A DNA stretch of 64,000 bases. Source: Streptomyces sp. cg36 (GTDB taxonomy: Bacteria; Actinomycetota; Actinomycetes; Streptomycetales; Streptomycetaceae). The stretch is taken from contig NZ_CP163520.1 of assembly GCF_041080675.1 (NCBI RefSeq), positions 7,159,501 to 7,223,500 of the forward strand, given 5' to 3'. A program made the translations under genes and the position numbers. Numbering within the stretch: the stretch's first letter is position 1; each line of letters begins with the position of its first letter. Positions 7,903 to 16,882 of the stretch are shown piece after piece. The notes under the pieces are model-generated. The model was not told where the DNA came from. It ran no database searches and saw nothing but the letters and a program-made list of their open reading frames with translations.

Positions 7903-10644
7903 ATGGAGTCTGCGACGGGGAACCGCGAGCCGGGGGAACGGCTGCTCGTGGAGATCGTGGAAGCGGTGCTGGCCCGCACGGGGGTCGGGCCGGGCACCGG
8001 CCGGTGGCGAGTACGGGAGGGGGAATCGTGGTGCCGTGTCTCGCCACCGGACGAACCCACCCGGCTCCAGGGGTGGAAACTGCACGTCTCCGCCACCCCG
8101 ACGGCCGCGCCACTGGTCCTGGCGCGGGCCGCCGAGGTGCTGGTGCGCGCGGAGTGCCGGTTCAAGTTCGCCGCGACCGTCGGCCGGGCCGCCGACCTCG
8201 TCGCGCACCGGTACGACCGGGCGGGCGGCGGCAAGTTCCTCACCGCCTACCCCGAGGGGGACGACGCCTCGCTGCGGGAACTGGCCGCCGCACTGCACCG
8301 GGCCACCGCGGGTCTGCCCGGCCCGGCGATCCTCTCCGACCGCCCCTGTTTCCCCGGCAGTCTGGTGCACTACCGGTACGGGGTGTTCTCCGGCGTTCCC
8401 GCCCTCGGCGACGACGGGGTGCTCGGCGCGATGCTGGTCGACCCGGGCGGACGGCTGGTCCCCGACCGCCGCCGCGCCTGGTTCTCGCCGCCCGAATGGG
8501 CCCCGCGCGACCCCTTCGCCCACGGCGAGGCCGCCGTCCCCGTCCGTACCGCCCCGGCCGAAGTCCTGCTCGACGGGCGCTTCCTGGTGCGCTCGGTGAT
8601 CCGGCACGCCTTCGGGGGCGGGGTCTTCCGGGGCGTCGACGAGTCCACCGGCGCGTCCGTGATCATCAAGCAGGCCCGCCCGCACACCGCCGCCACCCTG
8701 AGCGGCCACGACGCCCGCGACCTGCGCTGCCACGAGGCGGCGATGCTGGAGGAGTTCGCCGGGAGCGGCTGCACCCCCGGCCTGGTCGCCCTCTTCGAGC
8801 AGCAGGGCGACCTGTTCCTCGTCCAGGAGGCCGTCGAGGGCGTGACCCTGCGCCAGTGGGTCCTGGACCACCTGGAGCCCGACGACGGGGAGTCCTGGGG
8901 CGTCCCCGTGGCGGTCGCCCTGCGCCGGGCGCGCTCACTGGCCTGTCTGATGCGGCTCGTCCACGCCGAGGGCCACGTCCTGCGGGACTTCAACCCCAGC
9001 AACGTGATGGTCGCCGACAACGGCGAAGTGTGCCTGATCGACCTGGAGATGCTGGCCCGGCCCGGCGAGCCCGCCCTGCGCATCCACACCCCCGGGTACG
9101 CGGCGGCCGAGCAGACGGCCGCGCCGCGCCACGGGCCCGCCCCCGCCGTCACCTGTGACCTCTACAGCCTCGGGGCCACCTTCTTCCACCTCGTCACCGC
9201 GGTGGATCCCCTGCTCGCCCCCGACGACCCCGGGGTGCGCGGCGGTTGCGGACGGCTCTCCGCCTGGCTCGGCCGGCTGGCCCAGGGCAACCCGGCCGCG
9301 CACCGGCTCGCCCCGCTGATCGTGGCCCTGCTCGACGACGACCCGGCCCGGCGCCCCGGCCTCGACGAGGTCCTGGACCGGCTGGACCGGGCCGCCCGGC
9401 CCACGGGGGAGGCCGCCCCCGCCGCACCGGCGGCGGGGGCGCGGGGCCTGGCCGAGACCGGCCTCAAGGAGCTGATCGGGGACGGCGTCGACCACCTGCT
9501 CGCCACCTTCCGCCCCGGGCGCGACGACCGGCTGTGGCCCCCGAGCCCGGTGGGCGCCACCACCGACGCGTTCAACGTCCAGCACGGCGCGGCGGGCGTC
9601 CTCGGGGTGCTCGTGCGCGCGTACGAGGCGGGCGAGCACCCGGCGGTGTACGACGCGGTGCGCGGCGCCGCCCAGTGGATCGCGGGCCGCGTCGGCCGCG
9701 AGCCCCGCCTGCTGCCCGGCCTGCACTACGGCCGCTCCGGCACGGCCTGGGCACTCCTGGAGGCGGCCCGACTCCTGGGTGATGAGCGGTTGTTGGGCCA
9801 TGCGATGGAGCTGGCGGCCCGCGTCCCGGTGCGCGGCCCCGGCCCCGACGTGTGCCACGGGGTGGCCGGGGCGGGCCTGACCCAGCTGCGGTTCTGGGAG
9901 GCCACCGGGGAGCGGCGCCATCTGGACCGGGCGCGGGAGGCGGGCGACGAACTGGCGGCCCGCGCCCGGCGCCGGGACGGACTGCTGCGGTGGCCGCTGC
10001 CGCGCGAACTCCTGCCCGTACAGGGCGACATCGCCCACTACGGCTTCGCCCACGGAGTCGCCGGAATCGGCGCCTTCCTGCTCGCCCTCGGCCGCGCCAC
10101 CGGCTCGCCCGAACCCGTCGAACTGGCCGTGGAGGCCGCCGAGACGCTGCTCGCCGCCGCCGAGGAGGAGGACGGCGCCGCGTACTGGCGCTCCGGTGAG
10201 CCGGGCAGCCCGCGCAAGACGCACTGGTGCAGCGGCTCCTCCGGGGTCGGCACCTTCCTGGCGCGCGTCTGGGAGGAGACCGGCGAGGGCGACTTCCTCG
10301 ACGCCGCGCACCGGGCGGCCGTGGCGGTGCGCCGCACCCGCTGGCACGCCGGTACCGCCCAGTGCCACGGCCTGGCCGGGGACGGCGACTTCCTGCTCGA
10401 CCTGGCCGAGGTGTGCGGGCGCGGCGAGTACCGCGTCTGGGCGGCGGAGCTCGCCGCCGCGATCCACGTGCGCAATGTGGTCCGCGACGGCCGCACCCTG
10501 GTCCCCGACGACACCGGCACCCAGGTGTGCGCCGACTACGGCACCGGCCTGTCCGGGGTGCTCGCCTTCCTGCTGAGGCTCTCTCACGGCGGCCCCAGGC
10601 TGTGGCTGCCCCGCTCGCTCACCGAAACCGCGCAGAGGGGGTGA
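7903..10644 (+). CDS. lanL: Class IV type lanthionine synthetase (LanL)
   Basis: 913 residues from ATG 7903, with GGGG just upstream. Three domains are visible. An N-terminal phospho-Ser/Thr lyase region (about 1-190) includes VHYRYGVF. A Ser/Thr kinase-like domain (about 215-480) has a VIIKQARPH lysine, LRDFNPSNVM (Asp362) as the catalytic loop and IDLE (Asp380) in place of DFG. A LanC-like cyclase follows (about 520-913), with the zinc ligands Cys776 (HWCSG), Cys821 and His822 (QCHGLAG). The three ligands separate it from class III LanKC enzymes, which lack them. Such enzymes phosphorylate and dehydrate Ser/Thr in a precursor and join Cys to form (methyl)lanthionine. The gene runs directly into a candidate precursor gene. 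No transporter or leader peptidase gene is adjacent. Confidence 0.92.
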   Translation: MESATGNREPGERLLVEIVEAVLARTGVGPGTGRWRVREGESWCRVSPPDEPTRLQGWKLHVSATPTAAPLVLARAAEVLVRAECRFKFAATVGRAADLVAHRYDRAGGGKFLTAYPEGDDASLRELAAALHRATAGLPGPAILSDRPCFPGSLVHYRYGVFSGVPALGDDGVLGAMLVDPGGRLVPDRRRAWFSPPEWAPRDPFAHGEAAVPVRTAPAEVLLDGRFLVRSVIRHAFGGGVFRGVDESTGASVIIKQARPHTAATLSGHDARDLRCHEAAMLEEFAGSGCTPGLVALFEQQGDLFLVQEAVEGVTLRQWVLDHLEPDDGESWGVPVAVALRRARSLACLMRLVHAEGHVLRDFNPSNVMVADNGEVCLIDLEMLARPGEPALRIHTPGYAAAEQTAAPRHGPAPAVTCDLYSLGATFFHLVTAVDPLLAPDDPGVRGGCGRLSAWLGRLAQGNPAAHRLAPLIVALLDDDPARRPGLDEVLDRLDRAARPTGEAAPAAPAAGARGLAETGLKELIGDGVDHLLATFRPGRDDRLWPPSPVGATTDAFNVQHGAAGVLGVLVRAYEAGEHPAVYDAVRGAAQWIAGRVGREPRLLPGLHYGRSGTAWALLEAARLLGDERLLGHAMELAARVPVRGPGPDVCHGVAGAGLTQLRFWEATGERRHLDRAREAGDELAARARRRDGLLRWPLPRELLPVQGDIAHYGFAHGVAGIGAFLLALGRATGSPEPVELAVEAAETLLAAAEEEDGAAYWRSGEPGSPRKTHWCSGSSGVGTFLARVWEETGEGDFLDAAHRAAVAVRRTRWHAGTAQCHGLAGDGDFLLDLAEVCGRGEYRVWAAELAAAIHVRNVVRDGRTLVPDDTGTQVCADYGTGLSGVLAFLLRLSHGGPRLWLPRSLTETAQRG

Positions 10645-10649
10645 ACACC

Positions 10650-10757
10650 GTGAGGGAGTCCGATGTGAACGCTCTCCAGATGCTTGAGGAGGAAGAGGTG
10701 CCCCAATCCGAGTCCTGGCCCCCGCCCACCGCCGGATCGTGCTGCAGCACGTTCTGA
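10650..10757 (+). CDS. Candidate lanthipeptide precursor peptide, 35 residues
   Basis: GTG at 10650 lies 5 nt after the synthetase stop and has AGAGGGGG about 8 nt upstream. The product has 35 residues. The N-terminal part VNALQMLEEEE is an acidic amphipathic leader, with the xLQxLE pattern seen in class III/IV leaders. The C-terminal part (about residues 18-35) starts PQSESWPPPTAG and ends GSCCSTF. It has six Ser/Thr (20, 22, 27, 30, 33, 34) and two adjacent Cys (31, 32), enough for two thioether rings. A GTG at 10641 overlapping the synthetase stop is an alternative start, but it has no spacing from the ribosome binding site. The role rests on position, size and composition. Confidence 0.8.
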   Translation: MRESDVNALQMLEEEEVPQSESWPPPTAGSCCSTF

Positions 10758-10767
10758 CGACGAGACC

Positions 10768-10816
10768 CCCGGTCACCGTCGGCCCGTCCCGTCACGGCGG
10801 GCCGACGGTGACCGGG
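10768..10816 (+). terminator. 18-bp perfect inverted repeat after the precursor gene
   Basis: Arms 10768-10785 (cccggtcaccgtcggccc) and 10799-10816 are perfectly complementary around a 13-nt spacer, starting 11 bp after the precursor stop codon. It lies between this gene and the convergent response regulator (10858-11595), so it may stop transcription from both sides. Confidence 0.75.
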
Positions 10817-10857
10817 CCCCCGTGCGTCCACGGACTGACGGGCCATCAATTACCCTG

Positions 10858-11595
10858 TCAGGGAGCCATGTTGGGCCCGTACCGCAGATACGTCAGTACC
10901 GCCGTGACCCGCCGGTGCAGCTGGGACTCCTCGGCCAGGCCGAGTTTGGCGAACGTCGAGTTGACGTGCTTCTCGATGGTCGACTCCGACAGGGACAGCG
11001 ACTCGGCGATGTTGCGGTTGTTCTTGCCCTGCGCCATCTGCCGCAGCACGTCCAGCTCCCGGCGGGTCAGCTGGGCCAGGGGCGCGTCGACGGTACGGAT
11101 GTGGCTGCCGACCAGCACTTCCACGATCCGCGGATCGATCACCGAGCGCCCGGCCGAAACCTCCCGCAGGGCCCGCAGCAGCTCCTCCAGCTCCCCGATC
11201 CGCTCCTTGAGCAGATACGCCAGCCCGTTGGTGCCCTGCTGGAAGAGGGCGAACGCGTACTGCTCGTTGGCGTGCTGGGACAGCACCACCACGCCGATGC
11301 CCGGGTGCGTGGCCCGGATGGTGTGCGCGGCGGCGATGCCCTCGGTGTGGTGGTCGGGGGGCATCCTGATGTCGGCGATCACCGCGTCGGGGCGGAACCG
11401 GTCGACGGCGTCCAGGAGTTCCTCCGCCGTGCCCACCGCCGCGATGACGTCGACCTCGCCGGTGTCCTCCAGGAGCCGCCGGGTGCCCTCGCGCACCAGG
11501 TAGTGGTCCTCCGCTATGACGATCCGCATCCGGTCCCGGGCCCGCGGGACATCGCGGGCGTCCGGCGCGTTCGTGGCGTCCCCCATGTCAGACAT
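10858..11595 (-). CDS. NarL/FixJ-type response regulator
   Basis: 245 residues. A receiver domain begins at MRIVIAEDHYLVREGTRRLL with the acidic pocket (AED) and the phosphoacceptor Asp75 in IADIRMP. The conserved switch residue (VVVLSQHANEQYA) and Lys (LLKERIG) follow. The C-terminal LuxR-type HTH (about 175-235) has LTRRELDVLRQMAQGKNNRN and ESTIEKHVNSTFAKLGL. It overlaps the upstream kinase gene by 8 bp, so the two form a co-translated two-component system. The first 22 residues are not part of the receiver fold and the true start may be Met23. Its targets are unknown; the convergent lanthipeptide unit is a candidate. Confidence 0.93.
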   Translation of the reverse strand: MSDMGDATNAPDARDVPRARDRMRIVIAEDHYLVREGTRRLLEDTGEVDVIAAVGTAEELLDAVDRFRPDAVIADIRMPPDHHTEGIAAAHTIRATHPGIGVVVLSQHANEQYAFALFQQGTNGLAYLLKERIGELEELLRALREVSAGRSVIDPRIVEVLVGSHIRTVDAPLAQLTRRELDVLRQMAQGKNNRNIAESLSLSESTIEKHVNSTFAKLGLAEESQLHRRVTAVLTYLRYGPNMAP

Positions 11596-13639
11596 GGGCG
11601 GACTCCCGCGACCGCTCGACGAGTTCGGCGCACAGCGTGGTGCCGCCGCCCGGCCGGCAGGCGATGGACAGCCGGCCGCCGACCGCCTCGATCCGGTCGC
11701 GCAGCCCGGTGAGCCCGGAGCCGAGCCGGGACGGGGAGGGCAGGCCCACGCCGTCGTCGCTGACGTCGAGCAGCAGCGAGCCGTCGGCGCGGCCGAGCCG
11801 GATGGTCACCCCGTCCGCGCGGGCGTGCTTGAGTACGTTGGTGAGCGCCTCGGAGACCAGGAAGAACGCGGCCTCCTCGATCTCCGGCGCGAACCGCGCC
11901 GAGGACACCGACGGGTCGACCTCCACGGCGACCGGGATGGGCAGCCGCCGGGCCTTGGAGATCACGGCGGCGGCCAGGCCCTGGTCGGTCAGTACGGGCG
12001 GATGGATGCCGTGGGCGAACTCGCGCAGGTCGTCGATGACCCGGCAGGCGTCGTCCTGGAGCTCGGTGAGAGTGGTGTGCACGGTGTCACCATTGCGGCA
12101 GAGCTGATTGCGGGCGAGTGCCAATTTGGCCACCAGCGCGACGAGTTCCTGCTGGATCCCGTCGTGCAACTGCCGTTCGATGCGCCGCCGTTCGGTGTCC
12201 TGCGCCTGGACGATCCGGGTGCGCGAGGCGTTGAGCTCGCACGCCTGACGCTGCACCTCGTCGACCCGGGTGGACAGTTCGGCCGTGAGCTGCGCGTTGT
12301 GCACGGCCAGTGCCGCCTGCCGGGCCAGGGTCTCGATCAGGTCCTGGTCCTCGGGGGTGAAGCGGCCCTCCGCCTTCGGCCCGTACTCGATGGACCCCAG
12401 CACCTCCTCCCCGTACCGCAGCCGCACCTCGCCCCAGGGGTCCTCCCCGTCCGCCGCCGCCCCCGCCGCCCCCGAGCCGGACGGCGTGCGGTCCGGCGCG
12501 GCGGGGCCCAGGCGCACCCGCACCCAGCGCAGGTCGAGGCCCTCGCGCAGGGTGACGGCCAGCTGCGGGGCGAGCCGTTCGAGGTCGTAGGCGTGCTCCA
12601 GGGTGGTGCCGCACTGCACCAGGAGCTCGAAGTTGGACGGGCGCGCCCCGAACACCCGGCGCGCGGCGAGCCGGTTGAGCTGGCGGTGCACCGGCTGGAA
12701 GAGCATGGTCGCGGCGACCGCCACCAGGACGGCGAGCCCGATCGGCAGGTACTGGCCCGCGGTGAGACCCAGCGCCGTCGTCAGGCCCAGGTACCAGGCG
12801 CCGATGATGGTCCACAGCACGCCGTACACCACGGAACGCCGGATCGCGAAGTCCATGCCCGGCAGCCGGTGGCGGAACGCGGCGAAGACCAGACCCGCCG
12901 AGACCGTGATGTACGGCACCGCCCCGATCGCGCTGCCGATGAAGTAGTCGATGCCCTGGTCGTCGAGCCACAGCCGGAACAGCCGTGCCGAACCGCGGGC
13001 GCCGAACACCACGAACGCGGCCAGCGCCACCGGCCACACCCGGTCCGGCTCCGGCGTCCGGGCGGCCCGTTGCCCGCGCCGGTCCAGGAGCGAGCGGAGC
13101 AGCAGGAGCCCGGCACCCAGCCCCGGCGCCCACGCCTCGGGCTGGACCAGCAGCCAGGGCAGCACCCGCTCGGAGAGCGGCAGCGCCATCAGCGTCACGG
13201 GGTAGGGGACGAGCAGGTACAGCGCGCGCAGCACGACCCGTTCGTAGCCGCGGCGGTACCGGCCGTCGGGCAGCAGGGCGAGCAGTCGGCAGAGGGTGAT
13301 GGCCGCCAGGACGTCGAAGGTGCGGGCGACCCCGAGGAACGTCGAGACGCGCGGTCCGGTCGCCCGCCAGCCGGTCGCGGGCGGCAGCAGCAGCGTGAAC
13401 CGCACCGCCATCCCGATCGCCGCGAACGAGCCCGCCGCGAGCAGCCGCCGGGCCACCGGATGGCGGGGGGCGTGCCACGACAGCGACAGCCCGGCCACAT
13501 AGCAGGGCAGGATGCACGCCAGGCTCCAGGGAAGCGTCTGCGACGCCGAGATCCACACACCGACCGGCACCCCGTAGAGCAACCCCAGCCCGCCGCCGAC
13601 CGCGAGAACCCGCAACGGCCGTCCCTCAGGTTCTGCCAT
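11588..13639 (-). CDS. Membrane sensor histidine kinase (HisKA_3 type)
   Basis: 683 residues from ATG 13639 (MAEPEGRPLRV); a longer frame upstream is less likely. The first ~300 residues are a string of hydrophobic helices (about eight), so the sensor sits in the membrane. A GAF-like region follows (about 320-470; FELLVQCGTTLEHAYDLE, GRFTPEDQDLIETLARQAAL). Then comes the dimerisation helix with RRIERQLHDGIQQEL, where His492 is the phosphate acceptor, and a HATPase domain with EALTNVLKHA (N box), DDGVGLP and GSGLTGLRDRIEAVGG. It is the partner of the response regulator whose start it overlaps. Confidence 0.92.
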   Translation of the reverse strand: MAEPEGRPLRVLAVGGGLGLLYGVPVGVWISASQTLPWSLACILPCYVAGLSLSWHAPRHPVARRLLAAGSFAAIGMAVRFTLLLPPATGWRATGPRVSTFLGVARTFDVLAAITLCRLLALLPDGRYRRGYERVVLRALYLLVPYPVTLMALPLSERVLPWLLVQPEAWAPGLGAGLLLLRSLLDRRGQRAARTPEPDRVWPVALAAFVVFGARGSARLFRLWLDDQGIDYFIGSAIGAVPYITVSAGLVFAAFRHRLPGMDFAIRRSVVYGVLWTIIGAWYLGLTTALGLTAGQYLPIGLAVLVAVAATMLFQPVHRQLNRLAARRVFGARPSNFELLVQCGTTLEHAYDLERLAPQLAVTLREGLDLRWVRVRLGPAAPDRTPSGSGAAGAAADGEDPWGEVRLRYGEEVLGSIEYGPKAEGRFTPEDQDLIETLARQAALAVHNAQLTAELSTRVDEVQRQACELNASRTRIVQAQDTERRRIERQLHDGIQQELVALVAKLALARNQLCRNGDTVHTTLTELQDDACRVIDDLREFAHGIHPPVLTDQGLAAAVISKARRLPIPVAVEVDPSVSSARFAPEIEEAAFFLVSEALTNVLKHARADGVTIRLGRADGSLLLDVSDDGVGLPSPSRLGSGLTGLRDRIEAVGGRLSIACRPGGGTTLCAELVERSRESAHV

Positions 13640-13893
13640 TCCGCCATTTTCCCGGGGCGCGCACACCCTTGTACAGAAAGCCTCCCTCACCCCGGTATGG
13701 CGGACAGCCTCCATACGGCGGCGAGGCGGCCCGGATTCCCGCGCGGCGCCCGCCCGCCCACACTGGACCCGTGGAGCCCGGCGGGGGCGGACGGCGGACC
13801 GTCCCGCTCAGGCGTCCGACCAGCGCAGGCCGGGACCCGCCGAGAGCAGCAGGGACGAGACCCGCCCGACGGGGCGGGGCAAGGGGGGAACGC

Positions 13894-16062
13894 ATGAGCA
13901 CCACCCGGATCGAGGCAGCGGACGCCCGGGCGGCCGACGAGCGGACGCGGCACTCCCCGGCCCCGGAGCCGCCCGCACACCCCGGGCCGGAGCCGCAGGC
14001 CGGGCACGCGGGCAGCGGCACGCTGGACGCGGCCGAGGGCGGGCGGCTGACCATGACGTACCAGCTGCTCGGCGAGCCCGCCCGGGCGCTGGAGGCGCAC
14101 CGGCGCACCGAGTTGACCGGCGCCGCGAGCACGGCCGAGACCGCCGCCCTGGCCTGGGCCGCCGCCGCGTACCGCGCGCACGGCGAACTCGGCCGTGCGC
14201 GCACGACGGTACGGCGCGCGCTGCGGCTCCTCGGCCGTCGCGCCGACCCGTACGCCCAGGCCGTCACCCACGCCTCGGCCGCGCTGATCGCCGCCTGCGA
14301 CGGGCGGGGCGCCGCCGCCGAGCACCACCGGGAGCTCGCCGAGGAGGCGGCCTGCGCCTCGGCGGATCCCGCGCTGGTCCTGCTCGTACGGGCGGGTGCC
14401 GCGCAGGAGCGGACCGAACAGGGCGCGCCGCGCGCGGTCCTCGCCGGGCTCGACACCGCGCTCACCGCGCTCGGCACCGGCTCCCGCACCGCCGCCGACG
14501 GCGACGAGCCGCCCGGCCTCTGCCTCGCGGCCGAGTGCCTGCGCGGCGCCGCCCACCTCGCCCTCGGCGAACTCGACTACGCGGCGGCCGAGTTCGGCCG
14601 GGCCCTGGCCGGGTACCAGCGGCTCGGGGACGCCCTCGGACACACCGGGCTCGGCGCCCGCGCGCTCCTCGGCCTCGGCGACGTGCACCGCGAACGCGGT
14701 GCGCTCGGCCCGGCGCGCGCCGCCTACCAGGAGGCGGTCGTCCGCGCCGAACAGAGCGGCGACCGCCTGGTGCTGGCCGCCGCGCTCACCGGCCTCGCCC
14801 TCGCGCGCGGCGCCGAGGAACCGGGCGCCGCCGCCCCGCTGGCCCGGCGCGCGGTCGCCCTGTGCGCGGGCCGCCCCCGGATACGCGCCCTGGTGGCCGC
14901 CGGGTGGGTCGCGCTCGCCGACGAACGCCCCGAGGACGCGGCCGAAGCGGTGCGCGAGGCGGCCGGTGAACCCGGCGCCCAGGCGTGCCGCACGGTCTAC
15001 GCGGAGATCCTGGAGCTGGAGGCGATGTGCGCCCGCGAGCCCGGCGCCCGCGCGCGGATCCTGGCGGACGCCGAGGCCATGTGGACCGCCGCGCACCGCC
15101 CGGTCGCCGCCGCCCGGGTGGCCGTGGCCCGGACCCGGGCGGCCGGACCGGGCACCGCCGCGGCGCGCCAGGCGGTCGCCGGGCTGCGGCGGTTCGGGGT
15201 CCTGGACGGCGCCGCCGACGCGGCCGGACCGCTCAACCGGGCCGGCGCCGCCGAGCGGCCCTCGGCGGCGGTGCGGGTGCTGGGCGGCTTCCAGGTGCTG
15301 CGCGACGGAGTGCCGGTCGGACCCGAGGAGTGGCAGTCCAAGAAGGCCCGCGACCTGCTGAAACTCCTGGTCGCCCGGCGGGGGCTGCCCACGCCCAGGG
15401 AAGTCGTGGTGGAGGCGCTGTGGCCGGGGGAGGAGCCCGCCCGGTGCGCCAACCGGCTCTCGGTCGCTCTCTCCATCGTCCGCCTCGTCCTCGACCCCGA
15501 ACGCCGCCTGGCCCAGGACCACTTCATCGCGGCGGACAAGCACACCGTCGGCCTGGCCCGGCTCCGCGTCGACGTCCAGGACTTCCTGACGGCCGCCCGC
15601 CACGCCCTCGCCGCCGCCGAACGCTCCGGCGGCCACGCCTACGCGGCGCTCGCGGACGCCGAGCGGAGCTACCGGGGCGACGTGCTGGAGGACGAGCCGT
15701 ACATGGAGTGGGCGGCGGCGCTGCGCGAGGAGGCCCAGGCCGTCCACACGGAGCTGCTCGCCCGGCTGACCGCCGTCGCCGCCGAGCGCGGCGACCACCA
15801 CGCCGAGGTCCACTTCCGGCTGCGCCTGCTGGAGCGCGACCCCTACGACGAGGAGACCCACCTCGCCCTGGTCCGCCTGCTGGCGGCGGCGGGCCGGTAC
15901 GGCGAGGCCCGCCGCCGCCACGCGCTGTACGCGCGACGCATGCGGGAGATCGACGTGGAGCCCGCCCCGTTCCCGCGCGCCGAGCGGAGCGGCGACCGGC
16001 GTTCCCGGGCCGAACCGGCCCCCGTAGGCTGTCTCCATCATGAGTCTCTTCGCCATCAGTGA
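13894..16062 (+). CDS. TPR-SARP transcriptional regulator
   Basis: 722 residues from ATG 13894, after a GGGGGG stretch. The N-terminal two thirds are Ala/Leu-rich helical repeats of TPR type (ALAGYQRLGDALGHTGLGAR, ALLGLGDVHRERGALGPARA). The C-terminal third is a SARP module. It has a winged helix (about 459-560; VRVLGGFQVLRDG, KKARDLLKLLVARRG, VEALWPGEE, NRLSVALSIVRLVLDPE) and a BTAD domain (about 565-700; EDEPYMEWAAALREEA, LRLLERDPYDEETHLALVRL). SARPs activate antibiotic clusters by binding direct repeats upstream of -35. The domain order is reversed relative to classical SARPs, and no NB-ARC ATPase is present. The stop overlaps the next gene by 23 bp. It is a likely activator of this region. 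Confidence 0.88.
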   Translation: MSTTRIEAADARAADERTRHSPAPEPPAHPGPEPQAGHAGSGTLDAAEGGRLTMTYQLLGEPARALEAHRRTELTGAASTAETAALAWAAAAYRAHGELGRARTTVRRALRLLGRRADPYAQAVTHASAALIAACDGRGAAAEHHRELAEEAACASADPALVLLVRAGAAQERTEQGAPRAVLAGLDTALTALGTGSRTAADGDEPPGLCLAAECLRGAAHLALGELDYAAAEFGRALAGYQRLGDALGHTGLGARALLGLGDVHRERGALGPARAAYQEAVVRAEQSGDRLVLAAALTGLALARGAEEPGAAAPLARRAVALCAGRPRIRALVAAGWVALADERPEDAAEAVREAAGEPGAQACRTVYAEILELEAMCAREPGARARILADAEAMWTAAHRPVAAARVAVARTRAAGPGTAAARQAVAGLRRFGVLDGAADAAGPLNRAGAAERPSAAVRVLGGFQVLRDGVPVGPEEWQSKKARDLLKLLVARRGLPTPREVVVEALWPGEEPARCANRLSVALSIVRLVLDPERRLAQDHFIAADKHTVGLARLRVDVQDFLTAARHALAAAERSGGHAYAALADAERSYRGDVLEDEPYMEWAAALREEAQAVHTELLARLTAVAAERGDHHAEVHFRLRLLERDPYDEETHLALVRLLAAAGRYGEARRRHALYARRMREIDVEPAPFPRAERSGDRRSRAEPAPVGCLHHESLRHQ

Positions 16063-16882
16063 CCTGCATGTCCGCCATGCGGAAAACCGCGCGATCGTGG
16101 ACGAGTTGCGGCCCGAGTCGCCCGAGGACTGGCTGATCGTCGCCGGGGACGTGGGGGAGAACGCCGACGAGGTGCTCCGCGCCATGGAACTCCTCGCCGG
16201 CCGGTTCGCCACCGTCGTGTGGACCCCCGGCAACCACGAGCTGTGGACCCCGCCGCGCGACCCGGTCCAGCTGCGCGGCGAGGCCCGCTACCAGTACCTG
16301 GTCCAGCGGCTGCGCGAGCTCGGCGTGGCCACCCCGGAGGACCCCTACCGCCCGTGGCCGGGCCCCGACGGCCCCGTCGTCGTCGCCCCGCTGTTCGTGC
16401 TGTACGACTACACGTTCCGCCCCGAGGGCACCCACACCAAGGAAGAGGCGCTGGCCGTCGCGCACGAGGCCGCAGTGGTGTGCACGGACGAGCACCTGCT
16501 GCACCCCGACCCGTACCCCAGCCGGGACGCCTGGTGCCGCGCCCGGCTCGCGTACACCCGCTCGCGCCTCGACGCGATCGACCCCGCGCTGCCGACCGTG
16601 CTGGTCAACCACTTCCCGCTGGTGCGCCAACCGACCCGGATCCTGCGCTACCCCGAGTTCGCCCAGTGGTGCGGCACCGAGGCCACCGCCGACTGGCACG
16701 TGCGCTACCGGGCCGCCGCCGTCGTCTACGGCCATCTGCACATCCCCCGCACCATCGACGTCGACGGAGTGCCGCACATCGAGGTGTCGCTGGGCTATCC
16801 CCGCGAGTGGGGCAGCCGTGCCGCGCCCCCGAGGGGGCTGTGCCGGGTGCTGCCCGAGCCGGTCTCGGTGCCCCGGTGGTGA
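16040..16882 (+). CDS. Metallophosphoesterase
   Basis: 280 residues. It has the full set of calcineurin-like phosphoesterase metal motifs: SDLHVRH near the N-terminus, VAGDVGEN, WTPGNHELW, LVNHFPL and YGHLHIPRT near the C-terminus. Together these bind a di-metal centre. Starts at ATG 16040, inside the 3' end of the SARP gene, and its stop overlaps the start of the phosphopantetheinyl transferase (GTGA). A phosphoesterase coupled to an Sfp-type transferase is, as I recall, a common pair in Streptomyces. The substrate is unknown; phosphopantetheine-related compounds are a guess from context. Confidence 0.88.
   Translation: MSLFAISDLHVRHAENRAIVDELRPESPEDWLIVAGDVGENADEVLRAMELLAGRFATVVWTPGNHELWTPPRDPVQLRGEARYQYLVQRLRELGVATPEDPYRPWPGPDGPVVVAPLFVLYDYTFRPEGTHTKEEALAVAHEAAVVCTDEHLLHPDPYPSRDAWCRARLAYTRSRLDAIDPALPTVLVNHFPLVRQPTRILRYPEFAQWCGTEATADWHVRYRAAAVVYGHLHIPRTIDVDGVPHIEVSLGYPREWGSRAAPPRGLCRVLPEPVSVPRW

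Noticed and set aside
10641..10649. GTG at 10641 as precursor start
   Set aside because: It has no spacing from the AGAGGGG ribosome binding site; GTG 10650 is well placed and gives a compact leader.
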